A stretch of DNA of 48,565 nt from Ruminococcus sp. GTDB taxonomy: Bacteria > Bacillota > Clostridia > Oscillospirales > Ruminococcaceae. The stretch lies in NCBI GenBank assembly GCA_017471405.1, contig JAFUTK010000006.1:1-48565 (forward strand). Direction: 5' to 3'. The first letter of the stretch is position 1; each line of letters begins with the position of its first letter. Position numbers and translations under genes: made by a program. Below the pieces are notes generated by a model, which was not told the DNA's origin, made no database searches, and was given only the letters and a program-made list of their open reading frames with translations. This document shows positions 26,969 through 34,760 of this stretch, piece by piece.

Positions 26969-27877
26969 ATGAGGGATATCACCAATGAATATTCCCCGCT
27001 GGGGGAGCCTACGGCCATAGCGCTGGGGGTCTTCGACGGGGTACACCTGGGGCACAGGCTGGTCATCGACACTGCCGTTAAGAAAAGCGGCGGAGAGGTG
27101 AGGTCGGCGGTGTTTACCTTCAGGTCTGATACTGTGATGAACAAGGGCAGCGAGAGGCTGCTGACCAACAGCGAAAAGCTGCGGCGGCTCTCACAGAGAA
27201 GGATAGACTATGTCTGTTGCCCGGATTTCGGAGAATATAAGGATATGCCCTACGAGGACTTTGTGAAGGAAGTGCTGGTGGGGAGGCTGAATTGCCGGTT
27301 TGCTGTCTGCGGGAGGGATTTCCGCTTTGGCAAAGGGGCGCAGGGCGATGCCGAAAGGCTGACGGAGCTTGGAAAGGCGCTGGGCTTTGAGGTGACTGTG
27401 CTGGACAAGCTGGCACTGGCGGGGGAGACTGTGAGCTCCACCGTTATAAAAGAGCACATAAGAAAAGGCGAGATAGAGCGAGCCAACGAGCTGCTGGGGT
27501 ACCGGTTCGGGTACAGAGAGCCGGTGATACACGGCAATGAGCTGGGGAGGACATGGGACTTCCCCACCATAAATCAGAGGCTGCCGGAGGGGATAACGAT
27601 ACCGAGGTTCGGGGTGTACTGCTCGAGGGTAAAGATAGAGGGAAAGGGCTACACAGGAGTAACGAACATTGGTGTGAAGCCGACGGTAGCTGAGGGAATA
27701 AAGCCACTGGCGGAGACATACATCATTGATTATAGCGGGGACCTATACGGGAAGGTCATACAGACCGGACTGGAGAGGTTTATAAGGCCGGAGAAGCGGT
27801 TTGGGAGCATAGAGCAATTAAGGAAGCAGATCGCGGAGGATACGGCGGAGGCTATGAAGTCCATGGCGATGGGATAG
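26969..27877 (+). CDS. ribF: Bifunctional riboflavin kinase/FAD synthetase RibF
   Basis: RibF converts riboflavin to FMN and then to FAD. The 302-residue protein has the N-terminal FAD synthetase nucleotidyltransferase domain (LGVFDGVHLGHR, about residues 19-30; VCGRDFRFGKGAQGD; TVSSTVIKEHIRKGEIERANELLG). The C-terminal riboflavin kinase domain has GRTWDFPTIN for the usual GR.LGFPTAN, then PRFGVYCSRV and GVTNIGVKPTV. A GGAG site precedes the ATG. It ends the operon; repeat copy 8 follows. Confidence 0.96.
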   Translation: MRDITNEYSPLGEPTAIALGVFDGVHLGHRLVIDTAVKKSGGEVRSAVFTFRSDTVMNKGSERLLTNSEKLRRLSQRRIDYVCCPDFGEYKDMPYEDFVKEVLVGRLNCRFAVCGRDFRFGKGAQGDAERLTELGKALGFEVTVLDKLALAGETVSSTVIKEHIRKGEIERANELLGYRFGYREPVIHGNELGRTWDFPTINQRLPEGITIPRFGVYCSRVKIEGKGYTGVTNIGVKPTVAEGIKPLAETYIIDYSGDLYGKVIQTGLERFIRPEKRFGSIEQLRKQIAEDTAEAMKSMAMG

Positions 27878-27889
27878 CACGCCAAGTGG

Positions 27890-28415
27890 GGAAACGAACG
27901 CGAAGCGCGTTAAAATGTGCGCGGTCAAGCCTCGCGCTAGAGGCTTGCGGGGTGTCGGGGCAGCGCCCTGACCGGAGCTCGAGGCAGAGCCTCGTTCGCG
28001 GCGTCAGCCGCGAGACGGCGCTGCGCCAAGTGACCGAAAAGGCTCGTCCTTTTCAGACCTAGCAGAAGTATCAAGAACACAGCAATTCGCAGCGCCGAAA
28101 AGTTACAGTTCTGCACTCGCAGGAAACAGTGAGCGTAAGCGACCGTTTTTCCGTACCTAGGCGCACAAAGTGAGGGCGTCCCCCGCCCGCTAATTTTTGA
28201 AAAAGCATCACCCTGTTGACACAATAGGGTGGTAGAGTATAAAATGGTGAAATTTTGGTGCGGGGGCTATTTCCCAGCATCAATTAGTGATAAATGCGCA
28301 GACGCATCCCATTTTGTGGAATGCGAGTACCGAGGGCTGCTGCTTTAATGAGCTGCGGCCGCGGTGCGATGACTATGCGCCCGCAAAGAGCGAGGCGTGA
28401 CGTTAAAAAACGCAC
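27890..28415 (+). repeat. Intergenic hairpin-rich repeat, copy 8 (A-B-C, spacer with promoter, decayed D)
   Basis: Starts about a dozen bases after ribF with AACGCGAAGCGCGTT (27898-27912). It has the GCCTCGCGCTAGAGGC hairpin, lacks both the ATTTTATCC and ATTTCATTC cassettes, and keeps GCGGCGTCAGCCGC, both CGGCGCTGCG (about 28016-28025) and CGCAGCGCCG (about 28089-28098) arms and module C (to about 28180). A unique stretch (28181-28290) carries the promoter of the ABC operon, followed by a decayed module D (GTGGAATGCGAG, CCCGCAAAGAGCGAGGCGTGACG). Confidence 0.8.
28217..28244 (+). promoter_or_regulatory. Promoter of the GldA-like ABC operon
   Basis: TTGACA (28217-28222) and TATAAA (28239-28244) are 16 bp apart, roughly 190 bp upstream of the ATPase gene. 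The long leader contains the decayed module D of the repeat. Confidence 0.65.
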
Positions 28416-28431
28416 AAGGAGGCAAAAGCTA

Positions 28432-29388
28432 ATGATCGAAGTGCAAAATCTTTCCAAGCACTACGGCGACAAGAAGGCGGTGGACAATATCTCCTTCAAG
28501 GCCGAGGACGGAGAGATACTGGGATTTCTGGGGCCTAACGGTGCAGGAAAATCCACAACGATGAATATCCTTACCGGGTATATATCCTCGACCTCCGGCA
28601 AGGCGCTCATCGACGGGATAGATATTCTGGAGGAGCCGCTAAAGGCTAAATCCAAAATAGGCTATCTGCCGGAGCTGCCGCCGCTGTATCTGGATATGAC
28701 GGTGAAGGAGTACCTAAACTTTATCTATGACCTGAAAAAGTGCAAGCTGCCCAGGAACACTCATCTGAAGGACATCTGCTCGCTGGTGAAGATAGAGCAC
28801 GTCTACAACCGCATCATCAAGAACCTTTCAAAGGGCTACAAGCAGAGAGTGGGGCTGGCGCAGGCACTGGTGGGAAATCCCAATGTGCTGATACTGGACG
28901 AGCCCACTGTCGGCCTCGACCCCAAGCAGATAATCGAGATAAGAACGCTTATCAAGAAGCTGGGAAGAAACCACACCGTTATACTCTCCTCACATATACT
29001 CTCGGAGGTGCAGGCGGTCTGCGATAAGATAGTCGTCATCAACGAGGGAAAGATAGTTGCCGACGATACCGAGGACAACCTCTCCCAGAGGCTTTCCTCC
29101 GACCACAGGATAACCGTTCGCATCGAGGGCGAGCAGAGAAAGGTCACCGAGTTCCTTGAGGGCATGAAGAATGTGGTCAAGGTGGATATCGGGGCCCGCC
29201 ACAGCGATGACGTTATCGAGTACCGCGTGGAGGCCAAGGAGGGCGCCGACATCAGGCGGGAGCTGTTCATCGGCTGCGCCGAGAGGGGCTATATCATTCT
29301 GGAGATGAAGTCCAGCGAGCTGACGCTGGAGGATATCTTCCTGCGGCTTACTATGGGCGAGGCTATAACTGACGGAGGTGAGGACTGA
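28432..29388 (+). CDS. ABC transporter ATP-binding protein, GldA-like
   Basis: The 318-residue ATPase has Walker A GPNGAGKST (about residues 37-45), the signature LSKGYKQRVGLAQAL (about 129), Walker B VLILDEPTVGLDP (about 150) and the H-loop LSSHILSEVQ. A C-terminal extension of about 100 residues is typical of ABC-2 type exporters and of GldA. The ATG at 28432 has AAGGAGG upstream; the frame is open into the repeat but that part is not coding. It overlaps the permease by one base (TGATG). The four-gene set ATPase, permease, GldG-like and DUF4340 protein is a conserved but poorly understood system. Confidence 0.92.
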   Translation: MIEVQNLSKHYGDKKAVDNISFKAEDGEILGFLGPNGAGKSTTMNILTGYISSTSGKALIDGIDILEEPLKAKSKIGYLPELPPLYLDMTVKEYLNFIYDLKKCKLPRNTHLKDICSLVKIEHVYNRIIKNLSKGYKQRVGLAQALVGNPNVLILDEPTVGLDPKQIIEIRTLIKKLGRNHTVILSSHILSEVQAVCDKIVVINEGKIVADDTEDNLSQRLSSDHRITVRIEGEQRKVTEFLEGMKNVVKVDIGARHSDDVIEYRVEAKEGADIRRELFIGCAERGYIILEMKSSELTLEDIFLRLTMGEAITDGGED

Positions 29389-30266
29389 TGGGCGCGATAT
29401 TCAGGCGCGAAACGCTTTCATATTTCACATCGCCGATAGGCTACATCTTCCTTGCGGCTTTTTATGCATTCTCCGCCTTTAGCTTTACCTCTAACTCCCT
29501 GAGATACGGCACTACTAAGATGGACGGAATGTTCCAGCAGATAATGATAATACTGATAGTGCTGATACCTATTCTGACCATGAGAACGCTCTCGGAGGAG
29601 AAGAAGAACAGGACTGATCAGTGCCTGCTGACGGCGCCTGTAAGCCTCGGCGGGATAGTTGCCGGAAAATTTCTGGCTGCGTTGCTGATATACGCGCTGG
29701 GCGTGGCCATCACACTGGTGTATGCGGTGGTGATCTCTGCATTTGCGGCTCCCGACTGGTCGGTTATTACCGGAAACATCGTGGGGCTAATGCTGCTGGG
29801 TGCGGCATTCATCGCAGTGGGAATGTTCTGCTCCTCGCTGACTGAAAACCAGGTGGTATCGGCGGTGCTGAGCTTCATCGCTCTGATAGCGCTTTATATG
29901 CTCTCCACCATCGGAGATGTAATCCCCAGCGACTTCATCGAGCAGCTGCTGCCCGACTTAGGAGCCGTATGGAGGACTATAATCACCGAAGTTGTGGTTA
30001 TCGCAGTTACGCTGCTATGCTTCTTCCTGCTGGGAAGAAAGGCGGGGGCTATAATCATCGGCTTCGTTGCGATGCTGGTGCTGGGTCTCTTTGCCGCAAA
30101 GGGCGAGCTGGTGCCTGTGATATTTGAGAAGCTCTCCTTCTGGGAGAGATATGTAGGCTTTACCTACGGACTGTTCGATCTTTCAAATGCGCTGTTCTTC
30201 ATCAGTGCCTCTGTGGTATTCCTGTTCCTGACGGTCAGGGTGCTCGAAAAACGCCGCTGGGCTTAA
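29388..30266 (+). CDS. ABC-2 type permease, GldF-like
   Basis: The 292-residue protein begins MGAIFRRETLSYFTSPIGYIFLAAFYAF, typical of GldF/ABC-2 permeases, and has six or more transmembrane helices (about 18-38, 52-70, 97-121, 130-152, 160-180, 205-232, 262-284). TMRTLSEEKKNRTDQCLLTAPVS is the conserved cytoplasmic loop. It would form the membrane channel with the upstream ATPase, to which it is translationally coupled. The substrate is unknown. Confidence 0.9.
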   Translation: MGAIFRRETLSYFTSPIGYIFLAAFYAFSAFSFTSNSLRYGTTKMDGMFQQIMIILIVLIPILTMRTLSEEKKNRTDQCLLTAPVSLGGIVAGKFLAALLIYALGVAITLVYAVVISAFAAPDWSVITGNIVGLMLLGAAFIAVGMFCSSLTENQVVSAVLSFIALIALYMLSTIGDVIPSDFIEQLLPDLGAVWRTIITEVVVIAVTLLCFFLLGRKAGAIIIGFVAMLVLGLFAAKGELVPVIFEKLSFWERYVGFTYGLFDLSNALFFISASVVFLFLTVRVLEKRRWA

Positions 30267-30279
30267 AGGAGGGGATACT

Positions 30280-32094
30280 ATGTCAAACAAGAAGAAGAAA
30301 AAGACAGCCCCTGCCGCAAAGCCGCAGGAGGCAGTAAAGGATAAGGCTCTTGAGGCAGAAGAGAAGATCCCTGCCGGTGAGGAGGTTGTCCCCGAGGAGG
30401 AGGCTCCTGCCGAGGAGCAGCCCGCGGAGAGAGTTTCCAAGCCCATAAATGACCTGCTGGGCGATGTTGTAAAGGCCCAGAAGGAGGGAAAGATGGAGGC
30501 TCCCGATAATGAGGAGGACGGCGAGGCTGAGGATACAGACGAGCCCAAGAAGTCAAAGGACAAGAAGCACACCAATGTTCGGCAGTTAAAGCACGGAATG
30601 ATGTCTACGGTTCTGACCATAGTATTTGTGGCGGCGGTGGTGCTGGTGAACGTCATTGCGACGGTGCTGTTCGAGAGATACCCCCTGACCCTTGACCTGA
30701 CCAAGGAGAAGAAGTTCTCCATCTCCGATGAGTCCATAGAGTATGTGGAAAAGATCGACACAGAGGTAATGATAACTATATTCTCCACCGAGGAGGATTT
30801 CACCTCCCTCTCCGACTACACCAGGCAGGCGGTGGAGGTAATGAAGAAGTACAAGCAGTACAACGACCTTATCGACTACCGCTTTGTGGAGATAGATTCC
30901 AACCCGGACATAGTTTCCGAGTACGGCATCGACACCGTTTCCATATATGATATAATCGTGGAGACCAATCCCACCAATGAGGTCAAGAGGACGAGAAAGG
31001 TAACGCTTATCGACCTGCTCTCCTTTGACGATGAGTTCCTCACCAATTTGAGCAACTACGGTATGACCATTGACACCCTTGCTGACCAGTACGGCGACCT
31101 ACAGGTTTTGCAGTACTACGGCGGGTATGTGACTGCCTCACGTGCTGATCAGGCCTTTGTTTCGGCACTGATGGCTGTTACCGACCCCAACCCCACAAGC
31201 GCTGTGTTCCTCACCGGAAGAAAGGAAGCCAATTCGCTGGCTTACCTGCACACTCTGCTGGAGGCCAACGGCTATCAGGTGAAGGACATCGACATCACCA
31301 AGGAGGAGATTCCAGAGGACACCTCGCTGGTAGTCATCGCGGCGCCCTGTGTGGATTATCTGCCGGAGGAGATAGACAAGATAGATGCCTACCTTGAAAA
31401 CGGCGGAGCTCTTGGCAAGCAGATGCTTTACTGCGCCTCCGTTCTCCAGCCGGAGACACCGAACCTAGACGAGTTCCTGGCTGAATACGGCATAGAGATA
31501 GGCAGTGGAGTGGTTTGCGAGCAGAGCAGCGATTACTATTACCAGTTTCCCTACTACACCATTGCCAACGATATTTCGGACAAGTTTTTACAGGACGTTT
31601 CCGTCAGCGACCCGGTGCTGATAAATGCGGCTTCCCGCCCGATAAAGCTGCTCTTTGATGAGAGAGGCTTCAACGGCATAGAGGCATATGTATCCTCCAC
31701 CGGCAACGCCTATGTTATGGATATGACCACAGGCGAGCAGGTGGGGAAGGGTCAGCAGGTATACACTGCTATAGCCTCGAAGGTAAATTTCTCCTCTGAC
31801 GGGGGAGCAGATACCTACAGCAACATCGTGGTATACGGTGCGGTGGAGACACTTTCGGACGGATATTTGAGCTTCTCCCAGTTCAACAACAGGGAGTATG
31901 TACTGAGCCTGCTCAACGGCGTCACCAACAAGACCAGGACGGGGCTTGTAATTGAGCCGGTAGTCATCACAGGAAATGTTTACGACCTGACCGAGAAGCA
32001 GTCCTCAGTTTTGCAGTGGACCTTCACGCTAATCGTGCCGGTGATCGTGCTTATTATCGGCGGAGTTATCTGGCTGAGAAGAAAGAACAGATAA
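30280..32094 (+). CDS. GldG-like ABC system membrane protein
   Basis: The 604-residue protein has an unusual N-terminus: a Lys-rich start and about 85 Ala/Glu/Pro-rich acidic residues. A transmembrane helix follows (about 108-128), then a large extracytoplasmic domain like GldG/ABC-type uncharacterised transport proteins (YPLTLDLTKEKKFSISDESIEYV, then ITIFSTEEDF). A last helix (about 578-598) is followed by RRKNR. In Bacteroidetes, GldG works with GldA and GldF in gliding; Clostridia with this set do not glide, so the role here differs or is broader. GGAGGGG precedes the ATG. Confidence 0.85.
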   Translation: MSNKKKKKTAPAAKPQEAVKDKALEAEEKIPAGEEVVPEEEAPAEEQPAERVSKPINDLLGDVVKAQKEGKMEAPDNEEDGEAEDTDEPKKSKDKKHTNVRQLKHGMMSTVLTIVFVAAVVLVNVIATVLFERYPLTLDLTKEKKFSISDESIEYVEKIDTEVMITIFSTEEDFTSLSDYTRQAVEVMKKYKQYNDLIDYRFVEIDSNPDIVSEYGIDTVSIYDIIVETNPTNEVKRTRKVTLIDLLSFDDEFLTNLSNYGMTIDTLADQYGDLQVLQYYGGYVTASRADQAFVSALMAVTDPNPTSAVFLTGRKEANSLAYLHTLLEANGYQVKDIDITKEEIPEDTSLVVIAAPCVDYLPEEIDKIDAYLENGGALGKQMLYCASVLQPETPNLDEFLAEYGIEIGSGVVCEQSSDYYYQFPYYTIANDISDKFLQDVSVSDPVLINAASRPIKLLFDERGFNGIEAYVSSTGNAYVMDMTTGEQVGKGQQVYTAIASKVNFSSDGGADTYSNIVVYGAVETLSDGYLSFSQFNNREYVLSLLNGVTNKTRTGLVIEPVVITGNVYDLTEKQSSVLQWTFTLIVPVIVLIIGGVIWLRRKNR

Positions 32095-32109
32095 GAGATA
32101 GGAGACAGA

Positions 32110-33576
32110 ATGAACGGAAAGATACAGGGCATCATCATCGGCGGAGTTGTGGTGGCTGCGCTGGGAGGCACGCTTGCCTTTCTTGAGCTCACCGGCAAGG
32201 ACCCCGGAGGGACGGAGGACAGCTCCTCCTCGGTGGTATCAAAGGCTGCTGATGATGCAGAGGCTGTCACGCTGATAAGCGTGGAGCAGAAGGATATACA
32301 GAAGGTCATTGTTGACAATGCCTTCGGGGGCTACACCTTGGAGAGGCCCAGCTCCGGCAAGTCGGAGTTCAACATTGTGGAGCTGACGGGGCTTAATCAG
32401 AGCTCGGTGATGAAATCCGGGCTGGTGGAGGATTTGGCATCGCTGGAGGCCTACAAGACCGTTGAGGAGAATACCGATGACCTGGCTAAGTATGGTTTGG
32501 CGGAGCCGGAGACGAAATTCACCGTTGAGTTTGCAGACGGCAGCAGCCGCAGCTTCCGCATCGGGGACGTTTCCACCAAGAACCGCTACCGCTACTTCTG
32601 CGAGGAGGGCAAGAGCACCGTTTATATGGTGCTGTCGAGCGTTCTGAACAACATGATCGACCGCAAGGAGGATTATGTTTCCCTCTCGCTGATAGGCTCA
32701 AACACCGATTCGACCTACGGCAGGCTGGAGGTGGAGCGTAAGGATCTTGACTACATCTGCGCCTTTGAGGACATTGAGGAGGAAAGGGCGCTGATATCCT
32801 CACAGGTAATGGTAGAGCCCATATTTGCGCATCTGAACATCACCACCTCTTCGGGAGTGACACACGGGCTGTTCGGGCTTTCGGCGGCCTACTGCGAGAA
32901 GATTTTCCCCTCAGAGGAGGACTGGGAGGCCTACGGTCTTAACGATCCGCTGGCGGTAGTGCACTACGAGAACGAAACTCAGAATTACACTCTTACCATC
33001 GGAAACGAGATACACGCCACTGACGACAACGGAAACGAGACCGATGAGGTGACCGCTTATTACGGTTATGTCAAGGGAGTGACCGGGGCTGACTGCATCT
33101 GGCAGTTCACTGCCGACACTGTTCCCTGGGCGACCTTCCTGCCGGGCGATGTGACCTCGATGATGACCTCCAACAAGATATTCGATGTGAACGAGGTAGT
33201 CATCAACGCTAACGGCAAGACCTATGATTACACTCTCTCCGGCAGTGAGGCAGAGAACTCCGTTTACTGGGTAAAGCTGGACGGCACACAGGATATCACG
33301 CCGGGGCTGTTCCAGGGGCTTTACAAGTATCTGCTCTCCTGTCCCACCAATGAGATCTATTTTGAGGAGGCAAAGGGCGACCCCTTCCTGACTATTGACA
33401 TAAACCGCACTGACGGGCTGACCGACAAGCTGGAGTTCTATCAGGACACCTCAAGGCGCGTGATAGTGGCTATCAACTACAAGCCCTCCTACAAGATAGA
33501 ATCCCGCTGGACGGACGTATTCATCAGCAATATTGACAGGATAAACCGCGGAGAGGAAGTTCAGGATAACGCATAA
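32110..33576 (+). CDS. DUF4340 domain protein
   Basis: The 488-residue protein has an N-terminal signal anchor (GIIIGGVVVAALGGTLAFL, about residues 6-24) and a Ser/Asp-rich linker. It then shows DUF4340-type repeats: VEQKDIQKVIVDN, then LAKYGLAEPETKFTVEFADGSSRSFRIGD near 130, and a second similar block with YGLNDPLAVVHYENETQNYTLTIGN near 280. It is the fourth gene of the GldA/F/G-like set and follows it by 15 bases. It presumably sits outside the membrane as a partner of the GldG-like protein; its function is not known. Confidence 0.85.
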   Translation: MNGKIQGIIIGGVVVAALGGTLAFLELTGKDPGGTEDSSSSVVSKAADDAEAVTLISVEQKDIQKVIVDNAFGGYTLERPSSGKSEFNIVELTGLNQSSVMKSGLVEDLASLEAYKTVEENTDDLAKYGLAEPETKFTVEFADGSSRSFRIGDVSTKNRYRYFCEEGKSTVYMVLSSVLNNMIDRKEDYVSLSLIGSNTDSTYGRLEVERKDLDYICAFEDIEEERALISSQVMVEPIFAHLNITTSSGVTHGLFGLSAAYCEKIFPSEEDWEAYGLNDPLAVVHYENETQNYTLTIGNEIHATDDNGNETDEVTAYYGYVKGVTGADCIWQFTADTVPWATFLPGDVTSMMTSNKIFDVNEVVINANGKTYDYTLSGSEAENSVYWVKLDGTQDITPGLFQGLYKYLLSCPTNEIYFEEAKGDPFLTIDINRTDGLTDKLEFYQDTSRRVIVAINYKPSYKIESRWTDVFISNIDRINRGEEVQDNA

Positions 33577-33602
33577 ATGCGACAGCTTTCGTGCAGGGCC
33601 CC

Positions 33603-33611
33603 TGGTATAAT
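33603..33611 (+). promoter_or_regulatory. Extended -10 promoter of the small hypothetical gene
   Basis: TGGTATAAT is a complete extended -10 element. No good -35 lies 17 bp upstream, as is common with this class. It would give the 92-residue protein gene a transcript independent of the ABC operon. Confidence 0.5.
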
Positions 33612-33701
33612 AGGGAGTGCGCGGCTGACACTGTTAAGACCAAAAGTTCCCTGCCGCAGGGCGGGGACACATTCAAATATATTTATAAGGAGCTGATCTC
33701 A

Positions 33702-33980
33702 ATGGCAGAGAACAAGACACCGTTTTTCACCTACAAGGGTATGCCTTTAGTGAGAAAGGGCAACACTATCTACTTTGGAAATATGTACGAGGAATATGTG
33801 GTAATGATCGAGATACTGGGCACTGAACAGAAGGGCGGTATTGAGGTAGCCAACAAGGTAAGGCTGCGCAAGATGGCGACTGACGTTACCATTCCTCCTA
33901 CGGAGGCTATTGTCAAGAAGGCGGAGAAATCCAGCCTTTACGAGGCTTTGGACATGGCCTGCGCATGGCTGAAGGTATAA
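33702..33980 (+). CDS. Conserved-looking hypothetical protein, 92 residues
   Basis: The protein starts MAENKTPFFTYKGMPLVRKGNTIYFGNMYEEYVVMIEIL and is a compact, basic, soluble alpha/beta protein without signal, membrane helix or known motif. I do not recognise the family. The ATG at 33702 has AAGGAG 13 bases upstream, and an upstream in-frame ATG at 33591 lies in the promoter region and is rejected. It has its own extended -10 promoter and a strong terminator, so it is a single-gene unit and likely well expressed. Confidence 0.75.
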   Translation: MAENKTPFFTYKGMPLVRKGNTIYFGNMYEEYVVMIEILGTEQKGGIEVANKVRLRKMATDVTIPPTEAIVKKAEKSSLYEALDMACAWLKV

Positions 33981-33991
33981 TTGAAAATCAT

Positions 33992-34036
33992 AAAAAACGG
34001 AGCGCTCCTGCCGTTTGGCGGGAACGCTCCGTTTTT
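33992..34036. terminator. Bidirectional terminator between the hypothetical and CYTH genes
   Basis: AAAAAACGGAGCG on the left pairs with CGCTCCGTTTTT on the right, around a GC-rich loop. It lies between convergent genes (stops at 33980 and 34038) and has A and T tails suiting both directions. Confidence 0.85.
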
Positions 34037-34037
34037 A

Positions 34038-34580
34038 TTATTTCTGCGCCTTGAGCGCTTTCAGAAATCTTGAGTATTTCCCCTCGGCGGGGCGGTCTGT
34101 GTCTATGCCGAAGGAGGCTATCAATGCTATTGCTTCCTCAGGGTACTCTCCGGTGTACTCGGCCTCAAGCTCATAATCGGTGATGCCAAGATATTCGTTC
34201 CTGTCAAGGCAGAGCTCAACGTTTTCGATTTGATGTGAAAGCAGCCGCAGGGTGGACAGCGCGCCGATGCGCCTTGCCTCCCCGTCAACTCCGCAGATCT
34301 CTGAGAGCAGCTCCTGACCTACCGTTTCGGGGACTGAGGGGAGCTCCCGCTCCAGCTCCTCCCGCACTGCGAGGGAGCCCTCGGTGCTGACGGGCAGCTT
34401 TATCTGCAAAAGAGCCTTGCCGTCTATCTCCCTTACCCGGACGCTTATCCTCCGTTGGGAGCACTCCGCGCTGTAATAGTAATGGTTGGTTTGTACTGCC
34501 TCTCCGTCAAACCGGAGGCCGTTCTTTAGCCGGAGGTACTCCTCCTCCGAGAGCATCAGCTTTATTTCCTTTTCAAGCAT
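34038..34580 (-). CDS. CYTH domain protein (YjbK-like triphosphate tunnel enzyme)
   Basis: The 180-residue protein begins MLEKEIKLML, which is the ExExK signature (E3, E5, K7) of CYTH enzymes that bind triphosphate compounds inside a beta tunnel. Further alternating charged strands fit the fold: RRISVRVREIDGKALLQIKLP, VELCLDRNEYLGITDYELEAEYTGE and GKYSRFLKAL. Substrates in the family include inorganic triphosphate and thiamine triphosphate; none can be assigned here. It is a single-gene unit with its own promoter (34619-34647) and terminator. Confidence 0.85.
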   Translation of the reverse strand: MLEKEIKLMLSEEEYLRLKNGLRFDGEAVQTNHYYYSAECSQRRISVRVREIDGKALLQIKLPVSTEGSLAVREELERELPSVPETVGQELLSEICGVDGEARRIGALSTLRLLSHQIENVELCLDRNEYLGITDYELEAEYTGEYPEEAIALIASFGIDTDRPAEGKYSRFLKALKAQK

Positions 34581-34618
34581 AGTAACGCCTTTCTTTATGT
34601 TATTTTTTCGCTGAGAAC

Positions 34619-34647
34619 AGTATATCAGATGCAGCCTCGGCTGTCAA
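34619..34647 (-). promoter_or_regulatory. Promoter of the CYTH gene
   Basis: On the minus strand TTGACA (34642-34647) and TATACT (34619-34624) are separated by 17 bp, about 40 bp upstream of the start codon. Confidence 0.75.
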
Positions 34648-34667
34648 GGCTCTCGCCGCAAAGTGCG

Positions 34668-34712
34668 AAAAACGGTATCTCCACCCCAAAAGGGGGGGAG
34701 ATACCGTTTTCT
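34668..34712 (-). terminator. Terminator of the GH26 gene
   Basis: AACGGTATCTCC (34671-34682) pairs with GGAGATACCGTT (34697-34708) around CCCC and GGGG runs. On the minus strand a T run follows. It lies about 50 bp past the mannanase stop codon. Confidence 0.85.
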
Positions 34713-34760
34713 GATTGAAGCCACTTATGCAGCTTCCTTTTTGTGATTTCATTTTCTAAT

